DNA from: Mucilaginibacter pallidiroseus | GTDB lineage: Bacteria > Bacteroidota > Bacteroidia > Sphingobacteriales > Sphingobacteriaceae | DNA: 64,000 nucleotides | Direction: 5' to 3' | NCBI RefSeq assembly: GCF_007846085.1 | Contig: NZ_VOEJ01000006.1 | Coordinates: forward strand, 186,001 to 250,000 | The notes under the pieces: model-generated | The model's database searches: none | Told to the model about the DNA's origin: nothing | The model's input: only the letters and a program-made list of their open reading frames with translations | Part shown: piece after piece, positions 19,144 to 27,288 of the stretch | Layout: every line of letters starts with the position of its first letter | How positions within the stretch are numbered: the first letter of the stretch is position 1 | Position numbers and translations under genes: made by a program

Positions 19144-20073
19144 TTATAGGAACATATCGCTTTCGCGGTAGGCCTGTATAACACGGGCCTCGCCTTCTTT
19201 ACCGGGCAGGGAGTTGCCGTGCTCCATACCTATTACGCCTTTGTAGCCTTTCTGGTGTAAAAATTTAAAGATGTTCTTATAGTTAACTTCGCCGGTTGTG
19301 GGCTCGTTACGGCCGGGATTGTCACCTACCTGGAAGTAGCCAATCTCGTCCCAGGTAAGTTTTATGTTATTGATGATGTTACCTTCATTTTTTTGCATGT
19401 GGTACATATCGAACAGTATTTTGCACGATGGACTATTTACCGCCTTGCATATCATATAGGTTTGTGCCGATGTACGCAGGTAAAGGTCGGGCGTGTCGCT
19501 GAGGGGCTCAAGCACCATCACTATGCCGTGCGGTTCCAATATTTCGGCACCCTTGCGCAGCGCAGTTATCACGTTAGCGTTTTGGATATCCAAGGGCAAG
19601 TTGCGCGTAAAATCTCCCGGCACTACAGTGGCCAGCTTGCCGCCGCAACGCTTAGAAACTTCTACCGCCTGTCGGCATCCGTTTAAAAATATGTCAATGT
19701 ATTCCTGCTTGCCTGCCGTGAGTGTGTTGGCACCGTTGCCGCCTTTATCAACCACAAAAACGCCCATGCTCATTTTGAGCCTGGCTAACAGGTTGCCAAT
19801 TTTTTCCTGCTCGGCAGCAGGGCGGCTGGCCATTCCATTATCTTCAATACCGCGAAAGCCCTGATCATAAGCAAATTGGATCTGATCTAAAAAGTTGCTG
19901 CCGGCGCTGTTTTTAAACATACTATCGTGCGGACCATAGTTAAGATTAAATGGTTTGCCCGGAGCGGTGTTTATAGTTGCTGCGGGGTCGGTTGTGCAAC
20001 CTATTGCAGCGTTACCCGCTAAAATTGCACCTGTAGCCAACAGGCTGCTTTTTAAAAAATTGCTTCTGTCCAT
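19144..20073 (-). CDS. Sugar phosphate isomerase/epimerase-type TIM-barrel protein (hydroxypyruvate isomerase-like)
   Basis: 309 aa. The N-terminus (SNFLKSSLLATGAILAGNAAIGCT) is an export signal, possibly ending in a lipobox (AIGC) or used by Tat. The rest is an AP-endonuclease-2 type barrel: FRGIEDNG, VVDKGG, VMVLEPLSD, LFDMYHMQ (metal His), VGDNPGRNEP, GVIGMEHG. The DNPGRNEP segment is characteristic of hydroxypyruvate isomerase relatives. Exported versions are common in Bacteroidota carbohydrate metabolism. Substrate unknown. Confidence 0.85.
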   Translation of the reverse strand: MDRSNFLKSSLLATGAILAGNAAIGCTTDPAATINTAPGKPFNLNYGPHDSMFKNSAGSNFLDQIQFAYDQGFRGIEDNGMASRPAAEQEKIGNLLARLKMSMGVFVVDKGGNGANTLTAGKQEYIDIFLNGCRQAVEVSKRCGGKLATVVPGDFTRNLPLDIQNANVITALRKGAEILEPHGIVMVLEPLSDTPDLYLRTSAQTYMICKAVNSPSCKILFDMYHMQKNEGNIINNIKLTWDEIGYFQVGDNPGRNEPTTGEVNYKNIFKFLHQKGYKGVIGMEHGNSLPGKEGEARVIQAYRESDMFL

Positions 20074-20224
20074 GGGTCGGTTAAGTAATGGTTAGTGAAA
20101 GTAAGCGATGGCAGCGCAACAAGCAAATCTATTTCAATTTAATTGCCCTTTAAGCACCTCGTAAAGATTCATTTCTAGTGTACTTGATAACGAAGTTACA
20201 GTTGACGCTATGCATCAAGAAGTG

Positions 20225-20776
20225 TTAAACAACCCGGTATTGCAAGTGCTTATGAACACCGCCAAGTAAAGTGACGTTATTTATTTCCTTAAAGCCAAGG
20301 GCGGTGTAAAGCTTTTCGGCAAGTGGGTTGCTTACCAACAGGCCTATGGTTTTGTGCCCGCTGTGCCCGGCCTTATCAATTAACGCTGTTATGAGTCGTG
20401 TGGCAATACCACGGCCCTGGTGTTCCGGTTTTACAGCAAGGCAATCAATATAGTATTCGCCGGGATGCGTTTCATCTTCGGGCTGGCCGGTAAAACCCAA
20501 ATAAGCTTTCGTATACTGCAAAAATGGTTCGCGCAGTTCATTCAGTCGGGCACCATCATAAGCCAATATCATCCCGCAAATACCTGTTTCGTTTTCATAT
20601 ACAAGCGCATTTTCGTAGCTATATTGGTTGCCTGTTTTGCCTGCAAAAAGGGTAAAAAGATAAAGTATGGTTTCAGGATCATTGCTATTGGCGAACTTTG
20701 CAGCCAGGCTATCCATAGCCAAAATTATTAATGGTGCAATATGCGGCGCATCAGTAGGGACGGCTTGCCTGATCAT
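20225..20776 (-). CDS. GNAT family N-acetyltransferase
   Basis: 183 aa. Acetyl-CoA loop motif PEHQGRGIATRLI (Q/R-x-x-G-x-G/A) and the following LVSNPLAEKLYTALGF are GNAT signatures. Start ATG overlaps the stop of the upstream secreted-protein gene by ATGA, so the two are translationally coupled. Substrate cannot be told. Confidence 0.9.
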   Translation of the reverse strand: MIRQAVPTDAPHIAPLIILAMDSLAAKFANSNDPETILYLFTLFAGKTGNQYSYENALVYENETGICGMILAYDGARLNELREPFLQYTKAYLGFTGQPEDETHPGEYYIDCLAVKPEHQGRGIATRLITALIDKAGHSGHKTIGLLVSNPLAEKLYTALGFKEINNVTLLGGVHKHLQYRVV

Positions 20777-21828
20777 TGTTTGGTTGTTAGCAATTTATCG
20801 TCGAAGTAAATAAAAAGCCCGTCTGTACTGCCTGTAGCGGTATTATATAATTTTCCTTGTAAAATACTTTGGCCGGTAATGCCGGGGTTATTCCCTTTGC
20901 CAAGCGGCCAGCTGCCTTTGGTTTCTATAATATTTATACCGGCAATTTTGGCTGCATCAAGGGTAAAGTCGGTACAGTTATGTTTATTGAGGTTGTAGCG
21001 GCTTTGGCTGTAACGTTGCGTTAGTGCCAGTAGGCTATCAAAAGCAATTTTATCAATTGCTTTGGCCACAAGTTCATCAGTGTCGTACCCTGCGTCGTTC
21101 TTCAGCGTGCCATGCGACATTGGGAACAGCGGCGTGCCGGCAAAAGGGTGCTGGTGCTTTGGGTAATAGCTAAAGGATAGGGTGGTGGTAGTGGTATCAC
21201 TATTGAACTTCATTAGCGTTATAAACGAATGACCCGAATTTGCCAGTTTATGCACTTTAGCTTTGCCCGGTACAGGTTGGCGTATGTGTACAATTATAGC
21301 ATAACCGTTTGCTGTTTTGCCATCTTCAAAAACCTGCGCTACCGTGCTGTAATTGATAGGCGCACTTTTTCGATGAAGATGTTTTGATGAGAGAGATAAG
21401 AGGCTATCTGCCAGCTGTTCATCCGCTGCGCTTAAGTCTGCATAAGCGTAGTGTGCTCCGCTTTTTAAATAACATTTTACGGCCTGCGGGTAAAGCTTTG
21501 CCTTTGAAAAAAGCCCTGCCAGACGGTAATAGGTGTTACGCGTTTGGTTGCTTACAGGGTTTGCTGTGCGCAGGCCTGCAAGCAGTTGCCTGCGTGTGTT
21601 GACATTAGCAAGCGCCTGTTGCAAATAGTCATCAAATGCAGGGTTGATGGCAGTTTTATATTGGCGATGGGTGTTAGCACTTCCCCGCTCGGTTGCGGTT
21701 GCAACACGCAACGTACTATCAGGCGCAGCAGCGTAGGCAGTAGGGGCTTGGGCAAAAGCGGGTACTGCGAGCAGCCAAATAATTATTGGTATAAAAAAGT
21801 GTTGCCTTAGATTTAAATAGCTATACAT
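20773..21828 (-). CDS. Hypothetical secreted protein with a possible cysteine-peptidase-like C-terminal domain
   Basis: About 351 aa from the ATG at 21828 (an ATG five codons earlier, at 21843, is also open). Signal peptide (WLLAVPAFAQ). Residues about 60-150 form a helical region. The second half has a His in ANSGHSFITLM and an N-C pair in NLNKHNCTDFTLDAAK, an arrangement reminiscent of NlpC/P60, LRAT or DUF4105-like papain-fold enzymes. I do not recognise the exact family. Coupled by ATGA overlap to a GNAT gene. Confidence 0.65.
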   Translation of the reverse strand: MYSYLNLRQHFFIPIIIWLLAVPAFAQAPTAYAAAPDSTLRVATATERGSANTHRQYKTAINPAFDDYLQQALANVNTRRQLLAGLRTANPVSNQTRNTYYRLAGLFSKAKLYPQAVKCYLKSGAHYAYADLSAADEQLADSLLSLSSKHLHRKSAPINYSTVAQVFEDGKTANGYAIIVHIRQPVPGKAKVHKLANSGHSFITLMKFNSDTTTTTLSFSYYPKHQHPFAGTPLFPMSHGTLKNDAGYDTDELVAKAIDKIAFDSLLALTQRYSQSRYNLNKHNCTDFTLDAAKIAGINIIETKGSWPLGKGNNPGITGQSILQGKLYNTATGSTDGLFIYFDDKLLTTKQ

Positions 21829-22011
21829 GTGTGCGGGCTGCAATTAACAAAAAGCAAACACCTTTTTGATGTATAGGTTTTTACAAGTGGGCAGTTATTG
21901 CTGTTCTGTTACAATTAAGGGCATTTGACACCGGTAAGCTGATATCAATTTCCGCTGCTTATGTAACTATTTTGGGACGAAGTGCCGTCAACAGTGGTTT
22001 ATCCTTACCAA

Positions 22012-23589
22012 ATGGATACAAAGCGCTACCTTAATTTAATGAATGTTAAAACATGGGTTTTGGGCGGATTGGCGTGTTTAACATTACACACCGGCCTCAA
22101 CGCCTTCACTATAAAGCGTTCCAGTCAACAAGGTGATGACAAAGGGCGGTCATTATTCATAAAATACTGCAGCATTTGCCACATGCAGCCAAGCCCTGCA
22201 AGTTTAACCAAAGAAGTTTGGCGATCGGGCGTATTGCCGGTTATGGCAAGCCGTATGGGCATCATTTACCCGGGGTACGATCCGCTGCGGGGGCTATCTG
22301 CAGAAGAAAGAAAAATAGTTACCCAAAACAATATCATCCCCGACCAACCTATGCTTACCGACCAGGAGTGGAAGCAATTATCAGCATACATTATAAACGC
22401 TGCGCCGGACAGCATTGCAGTCGACGAAAAGCGGTTGACGCGAAACCTTCCCCTAACCAGTTTTGTAGCCAAAGATGTAAAAATTGATGGGCAAAAACCA
22501 TCATTAATAACAAGCCTTAGATTTAACAGGCAGACTAAGACGTTATGGATAGGTGACTTTTATAACCGCGTTTATAACTGGCAAAGCGGTAAAGGAGTTG
22601 TCAATACCATTAAAACTGCAAGTCCTGCGGTAGATTTTACTTTCAACGGTGCAGACACCTACTTTACCGAAATAGGCAAACTATACCCTACCGAACTTAG
22701 CACAGGTAGTTTTGTGAAGTATGCTGCGGGTAACAGCACAACTACTTTACCCGCCTTGCACCGGCCGGTAAGCTCGGTGGTGGAGGATTTAAATAACGAC
22801 GGAGTACCCGAGATAGTGGTATGTAACTTTGGCAATAAAATAGGCTCATTATCGCTGTTTGTACCTGATAAAAATGGTAGCTATAAAGAGAAGGTTTTGT
22901 TACAGTTGCCTGGTGCGATAAAGTGTTACGTGCGGGATATGGATGGTGATGGCAAAAAGGATATCATAGCCATGTTTGCCCAAGGCGACGAGAGCGTTTA
23001 TATATTTTCCCAAAAGGATAAGCTAAAATTTAGCGCCAAAAGGGTATTGCGTTTCCCGCCAAATTATGGCACAACAGACATGGTGCTCACCGACTATAAT
23101 AACGACGGCCTTACGGACATAATAACCGTGCATGGCGATAATGCCGATTATTCCAATATCCTGAAGCCGTATCATGGCATCCGCATCAATATCAATACCG
23201 GTGGCGGTTCATTTAAGGAAAAGTTTTTTTATCCTGTTTACGGCGTTACCCGCGTACTTGCAGAAGACTTTGACAAGGATGGCGACATCGACTTTGCCGC
23301 CTCGGCCTTTTTCCCGGATTTTACCAAATTGGTTGATGAGTCGTTCGTTTACCTGGAAAATGTTGACAAGGATAGATTTAAGTTCAAAGCTTATACTGTA
23401 AAACGCGATGTGCCCATTAAAAGCCTTGCGCTTATTAAAGCGGATGTAGACGGCGATGGCGATATGGATATTGTTGCGGGCAACTTTGCACAAAGCCCCG
23501 GTAAGGTGCCCAAGGCTTTGGATGATAAATGGAAAGCTACCGACTATGGCCTAACTATTTTTGTTAACCAGCTTTATCAGCCTAAATAG
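22012..23589 (+). CDS. FG-GAP/VCBS-repeat protein with N-terminal heme c motif
   Basis: 525 aa from the ATG at 22012; the ATG at 22039 is equally possible and an in-frame GTG lies at 21982. An export signal (VLGGLACLTLHTGLNAF) is followed by CSICH, a c-type heme site, within about 100 residues. The rest is a beta-propeller of VCBS/FG-GAP repeats with Ca-binding type Asp loops (DLNNDGVPE, DMDGDGKKD, DYNNDGLTD, DFDKDGDID, DVDGDGDMD). Probably periplasmic or at the cell surface, with a redox or binding role. A terminator follows. Confidence 0.85.
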   Translation: MDTKRYLNLMNVKTWVLGGLACLTLHTGLNAFTIKRSSQQGDDKGRSLFIKYCSICHMQPSPASLTKEVWRSGVLPVMASRMGIIYPGYDPLRGLSAEERKIVTQNNIIPDQPMLTDQEWKQLSAYIINAAPDSIAVDEKRLTRNLPLTSFVAKDVKIDGQKPSLITSLRFNRQTKTLWIGDFYNRVYNWQSGKGVVNTIKTASPAVDFTFNGADTYFTEIGKLYPTELSTGSFVKYAAGNSTTTLPALHRPVSSVVEDLNNDGVPEIVVCNFGNKIGSLSLFVPDKNGSYKEKVLLQLPGAIKCYVRDMDGDGKKDIIAMFAQGDESVYIFSQKDKLKFSAKRVLRFPPNYGTTDMVLTDYNNDGLTDIITVHGDNADYSNILKPYHGIRININTGGGSFKEKFFYPVYGVTRVLAEDFDKDGDIDFAASAFFPDFTKLVDESFVYLENVDKDRFKFKAYTVKRDVPIKSLALIKADVDGDGDMDIVAGNFAQSPGKVPKALDDKWKATDYGLTIFVNQLYQPK

Positions 23590-23613
23590 AGGTTGAAGCT
23601 TTAATATAGTATA

Positions 23614-23649
23614 AATGACACCTACGCTTTACGAGGCGTAGGTGTCATT
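23614..23649. terminator. Bidirectional terminator, 14-bp hairpin
   Basis: AATGACACCTACGC at 23614-23627 pairs perfectly with 23636-23649, loop 8 nt, between convergent genes. Confidence 0.75.
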
Positions 23650-23656
23650 CAATTAC

Positions 23657-24379
23657 TTATGGATTGGTCGACCACAAGCCAACTTCTTTTACAAAGGCGC
23701 GTTGCGGCAACTTCAGGTTATTAACCACCAAAAATGCCAGATCTTCGGGCTGTAAAACTTTCTCCACGTTGCCATCTGTAAAGTTGGCTTGCAAAGTCAT
23801 GTCGGTAGCGATGGTGCTTGGGTTTACCGTAGTAACGCGGATGTTGGATTTGCGAACTTCCTGCATCAGCGCCTCGGTGAAATTTATCATAGCCGCTTTT
23901 GATGCACCGTATGCACTCATTTTTGCAGCACCCTTTAGCCCCGCGGTAGAGGCAACGTTTATAATATCGCCTTTGCCCTGCGCTTGTATCAATGGCAAAA
24001 CCTCGTGTACCATATAGTAGGTGCCCAACACGTTTATACGGAAAACCTGCTCCCAATCTTCCACAGGCAGCTCAAGTATGCCGCCCATTTTGAGTATGCC
24101 TGCATTGTTAATTAGGATATCAACCGTTTTTAAAGAAGACGTTACGCTTGCTACCGCAGCTTTAACCTGCTCATAGTCGCCAACATCAACTGTGGCAAAA
24201 GCTACCTGTATGTTTGGATTAATCTGTTTTGCCTGATCGGCAACTGCTTTAATATCTGCTTCGGTGCGTGCCATGAGGCCCAGGTTAACACCTTCGGCAG
24301 CCATGGCAAGTGCCATTGCTTTGCCTAAGCCTTTACCGGCACCGGTAATAATAGCTGTTTTTCCGTTTAATGATTGCAT
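23657..24379 (-). CDS. Short-chain dehydrogenase/reductase (FabG-like)
   Basis: 240 aa classical SDR. NAD(P) motif TGAGKGLGKA, NNAG, catalytic Ser in NVASTAGLKG and the Y-x-x-x-K of YGASKAAM. Size and pattern fit 3-oxoacyl-ACP reductase-like oxidoreductases; the substrate is not defined. No fatty-acid genes adjoin, so a FabG role in lipid synthesis is not implied. Confidence 0.93.
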   Translation of the reverse strand: MQSLNGKTAIITGAGKGLGKAMALAMAAEGVNLGLMARTEADIKAVADQAKQINPNIQVAFATVDVGDYEQVKAAVASVTSSLKTVDILINNAGILKMGGILELPVEDWEQVFRINVLGTYYMVHEVLPLIQAQGKGDIINVASTAGLKGAAKMSAYGASKAAMINFTEALMQEVRKSNIRVTTVNPSTIATDMTLQANFTDGNVEKVLQPEDLAFLVVNNLKLPQRAFVKEVGLWSTNP

Positions 24380-24525
24380 AGTTATAGTAAATGTGTTTTT
24401 GGTATAAATTGCCTTTGTTTAAAGTAAATACAGCATTCTTTAAATATTGTTATGGTACAAAGGTTTATAATTAAATTTTCCGGGCAGTTAAAACTTAGTA
24501 CTTTTAGGCTTACAGTTTTAATACG

Positions 24526-25026
24526 ATGACCAGAATATTTACACTTTTAATAGTATCGGTTTTTTTAAGCCTGGCCGGCTTTGCACAAACTTCCGAAGTA
24601 GTTGTTGATGGTGATATAGCAACACCCTTCAAGATTAACGCGGCAAGTTTTACGTCGATGAAGGTTATACAATTAAAACATAACGACAAGGAAGGTAAAG
24701 AGCATACTTACTCAGGTATTTCACTTTTTGATGTACTTACCAAAGCGGGCGCGGTGCCTAACAACCAGCTTAAAGGTAAAATATTAACCAAGTACCTTTT
24801 AGTATCTGCGGCAGATGGTTACCAGGTTGTGATTGCTTTGCCAGAGATTGACCCTGCGTATACCGACAAAACCATTATCCTGGCTAACCAGATGGATGGC
24901 AAAAACTTACCAGCTAACGCCGGACCCTTCAGGCTTATCGTTCCGGGCGACAAAAAATTGGCAAGGAGTGTTATGCGTGTCACATCGTTAACGGTGCTTA
25001 CTGCCAAAATACCTATCCGCCAATAG
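24526..25026 (+). CDS. Exported molybdopterin-binding-fold protein (sulfite oxidase-like domain)
   Basis: 166 aa with a signal peptide (about 1-20, ending AGFAQ). The remainder resembles the oxidoreductase molybdopterin-binding domain: YSGISLFDVLTKAG, SAADGYQVVIALPEID, ANQMDGKNLPANAGPFRLIVPGD, and RSVMRVTSL. It contains no cysteine, so the usual Cys ligand of molybdenum in sulfite-oxidase enzymes is missing; it may bind without catalysis or have another role. Its 3' end overlaps convergent moaA by 14 bp. Confidence 0.78.
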   Translation: MTRIFTLLIVSVFLSLAGFAQTSEVVVDGDIATPFKINAASFTSMKVIQLKHNDKEGKEHTYSGISLFDVLTKAGAVPNNQLKGKILTKYLLVSAADGYQVVIALPEIDPAYTDKTIILANQMDGKNLPANAGPFRLIVPGDKKLARSVMRVTSLTVLTAKIPIRQ

Positions 25027-25996
25027 AAGCCATTGATTCGTTGGGCGACGCTATTCGTTTTTCGGCTGCTGCCCAGCCATCAATTTCCCTGTTATTAAAT
25101 GCTTTCAACAGTATTTGTTCAAGTTGCTCATCATTGGTGCCGGCTCGCAAATGATCTTTAATATTGAGCACGCCATCATCGTAAAGGCAGTTTTTAAGCA
25201 TGCCCGATGGTGTTAGGCGTATGCGGTTGCAAGTGCCGCAAAATGTGCGCGAATAAGCTGCAATAATACCAACGCTTCCCGTATGCCCGGGTACCTGGTA
25301 ATTATAAGCGGTAGAAAATTGCGTGTCGGTAGTTTTTTGGAGGTCAGGATAAAGGTTTTTAATCTCCTGTAAAATATGCAGGTGGTTCCACAATACGCCG
25401 GAATAGTCATGCCCCTCGCCGTTAAACGGCATCTCCTCGATAAACCTCACGCTCACGGGCCTGTCTTTTGTGAGTGCCACCAGCGCCGGGATATCCTGCG
25501 TGTTTTTGCCTGCCATTACCACGGTATTTATTTTAACCTCGATGCCGTGGCTTAAAAGAGTATCCAGCGTAAGCATAACTGCATCAAATTCATCGCGGCG
25601 GGTTATGGTAAAAAAGCGATTTGCATCAAGCGTGTCAAGGCTCAGGTTTACTGATTTTACACCCAGTGCTTTAAGTTGCGGTACAAAGGGTGCGGTTAAA
25701 ATACCGTTGGTGGTGATAGACAAGTCCTTCAACCCTTTAAGTTGGGAAAGCGAGGTAAGCAGTTCCATGATATCCTTGCGCACAAAAGGTTCGCCACCGG
25801 TAATGCGGATCTTATCAATGCCCATCTTTACCAGCAGGCTGCAAATGCGCAGCATTTCGGCATTGCTCATAAGCTCTGTTCGTGACAGCCAGTCCAGCCC
25901 ATGCTCGGGCATGCAGTAAAAGCAGCGCAGGTTGCACCTGTCTGTTACTGCAAGCCTTAAATAGCTTATTGTTCGTCCGTGGTTATCTGTTAACAA
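25013..25996 (-). CDS. moaA: GTP 3',8-cyclase MoaA (molybdenum cofactor biosynthesis)
   Basis: 327 aa radical-SAM enzyme for the first step of Moco synthesis. N-terminal 4Fe-4S motif C21-x3-C25-x2-C28, C-terminal cluster motif CGTCNRIRLTPSGMLKNC, GGEPFVR, and the C-terminal Gly-Gly needed in MoaA. The start appears to be TTG at 25996, as no ATG precedes the Fe-S motif in frame. The only Moco-synthesis gene in the window, but near xdhC and a molybdenum hydroxylase operon that need its product. Confidence 0.95.
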   Translation of the reverse strand: MLTDNHGRTISYLRLAVTDRCNLRCFYCMPEHGLDWLSRTELMSNAEMLRICSLLVKMGIDKIRITGGEPFVRKDIMELLTSLSQLKGLKDLSITTNGILTAPFVPQLKALGVKSVNLSLDTLDANRFFTITRRDEFDAVMLTLDTLLSHGIEVKINTVVMAGKNTQDIPALVALTKDRPVSVRFIEEMPFNGEGHDYSGVLWNHLHILQEIKNLYPDLQKTTDTQFSTAYNYQVPGHTGSVGIIAAYSRTFCGTCNRIRLTPSGMLKNCLYDDGVLNIKDHLRAGTNDEQLEQILLKAFNNREIDGWAAAEKRIASPNESMASIGG

Positions 25997-26139
25997 AGCG
26001 TGTATTTGATTGGCAAAGGTTGCAAAAGATATTTAGTAAAGCTGTGCCACTCCTAAAAAATCACTTTGCGCTGATTTAATCCTGTTTGAGATTGGCGATG
26101 GGCTTGATTTTAATATGTAGATGTAAGCCATCCACAAAA

Positions 26140-27270
26140 TTATTTTTCAATAACGTGCTCCGTTTCGCGGTCATGTATCACAGCCTTGTTTTTTAGCGGC
26201 TGCCCGGTCAGCTTGCTAAATACCGCTTGGATTTCTGATACGATGGAAAGTGCTATCTGTTCGGCATTTTCGGCACCAAGGTCAAGCCCGGCAGGGCCGT
26301 GTATGTTTTCGATACTGTAGTCGCTCGGAGAGGTAGCGGCTATTTCGTCAAGCATTTTATTGAGCCGTTTTTTTGGGCCAAGCACACCAATATAGGGCAG
26401 GCTCAGCGGTAAAAGCTGCTGCAGTAATGCTATGTCGTAATTATAATTGTGCGTCATCAGCATAAATGCGGTACGGTTATCAGGCAATACGTTTGTTAGT
26501 GCCTCTTCCGCTTTTGCGACTATGCGATTAGCATCCGGGAAACGATCCGGCGTATTGTAATTAGGCCTGCCGTCGATAAGGGTAACTTTCCATCCTAATA
26601 TTTTTGCAAATGCCACGAGCGGCAAGGCATCGTTACCCGCGCCAGCAACAATCAGGGATATTGGTGGCAGTAGTAATTCAACAAAGCAGGTGTAATTATT
26701 ATGGTTGCTGTATACTTCGCTAGCTGCACCGTTGGTTTGTAAAAGCTCCAGCGCATCTTTCATCACCGTTACGCCAACTTCCTGGGGCAGGTAGCCTTGC
26801 GTTTGTCCATTAGCATCCATAAGCAGGCAAGTGCCGTATTGAGGCGACTGCCTGTTTTCCATATCAAAAACAGTTACCAGCACAACCGGCTCGCGTGCGC
26901 TCAGATACTTTTGCAAAAAGCTTACAGGGTTGTTTTCCAACGACGGGTCAACCGGTTCGATAAGGATACTGATAACGCCATTACAGCCAAGTTGTACACC
27001 GAGTTTGGCATCATCATCGTCGGTTGTGTCATAAGTAACCAGCATTGGCTTTTGCTGCATTATTACCAGGCGCGCTTTGCGCAAAGCATCGCCTTCCAGG
27101 CAACCGCCGCTTATGGCTCCGGTTAGTTGTCCGTCCTCAGTAATGAGCATACGTGCCCCGGCACGCCGGTACGACGAGCCATCTACATGCACTACAGTAG
27201 CCAATGCAGTTTTAGTCTGCAGCTTTTGTGCTGCATTAAACGCGTTTACTATGTCCTTAATTTCTTTCAA
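26140..27270 (-). CDS. XdhC/CoxI family protein (molybdenum enzyme maturation factor)
   Basis: 376 aa. The N-terminal XdhC domain has ATVVHVDGSSYRRAGARM and SGGCLEGD; the C-terminal Rossmann domain has VAGAGNDALPLV and YIGVLGPKKR. XdhC proteins bind Moco, insert it and help its sulfuration in xanthine dehydrogenase-type enzymes. TTG start at 27270 is inferred because no ATG is available. Starts 18 bp after the large-subunit gene, so it is the last gene of the operon and probably matures that enzyme. Confidence 0.92.
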   Translation of the reverse strand: MKEIKDIVNAFNAAQKLQTKTALATVVHVDGSSYRRAGARMLITEDGQLTGAISGGCLEGDALRKARLVIMQQKPMLVTYDTTDDDDAKLGVQLGCNGVISILIEPVDPSLENNPVSFLQKYLSAREPVVLVTVFDMENRQSPQYGTCLLMDANGQTQGYLPQEVGVTVMKDALELLQTNGAASEVYSNHNNYTCFVELLLPPISLIVAGAGNDALPLVAFAKILGWKVTLIDGRPNYNTPDRFPDANRIVAKAEEALTNVLPDNRTAFMLMTHNYNYDIALLQQLLPLSLPYIGVLGPKKRLNKMLDEIAATSPSDYSIENIHGPAGLDLGAENAEQIALSIVSEIQAVFSKLTGQPLKNKAVIHDRETEHVIEK

Positions 27271-27288
27271 AATATCCCCTGCACGCGT

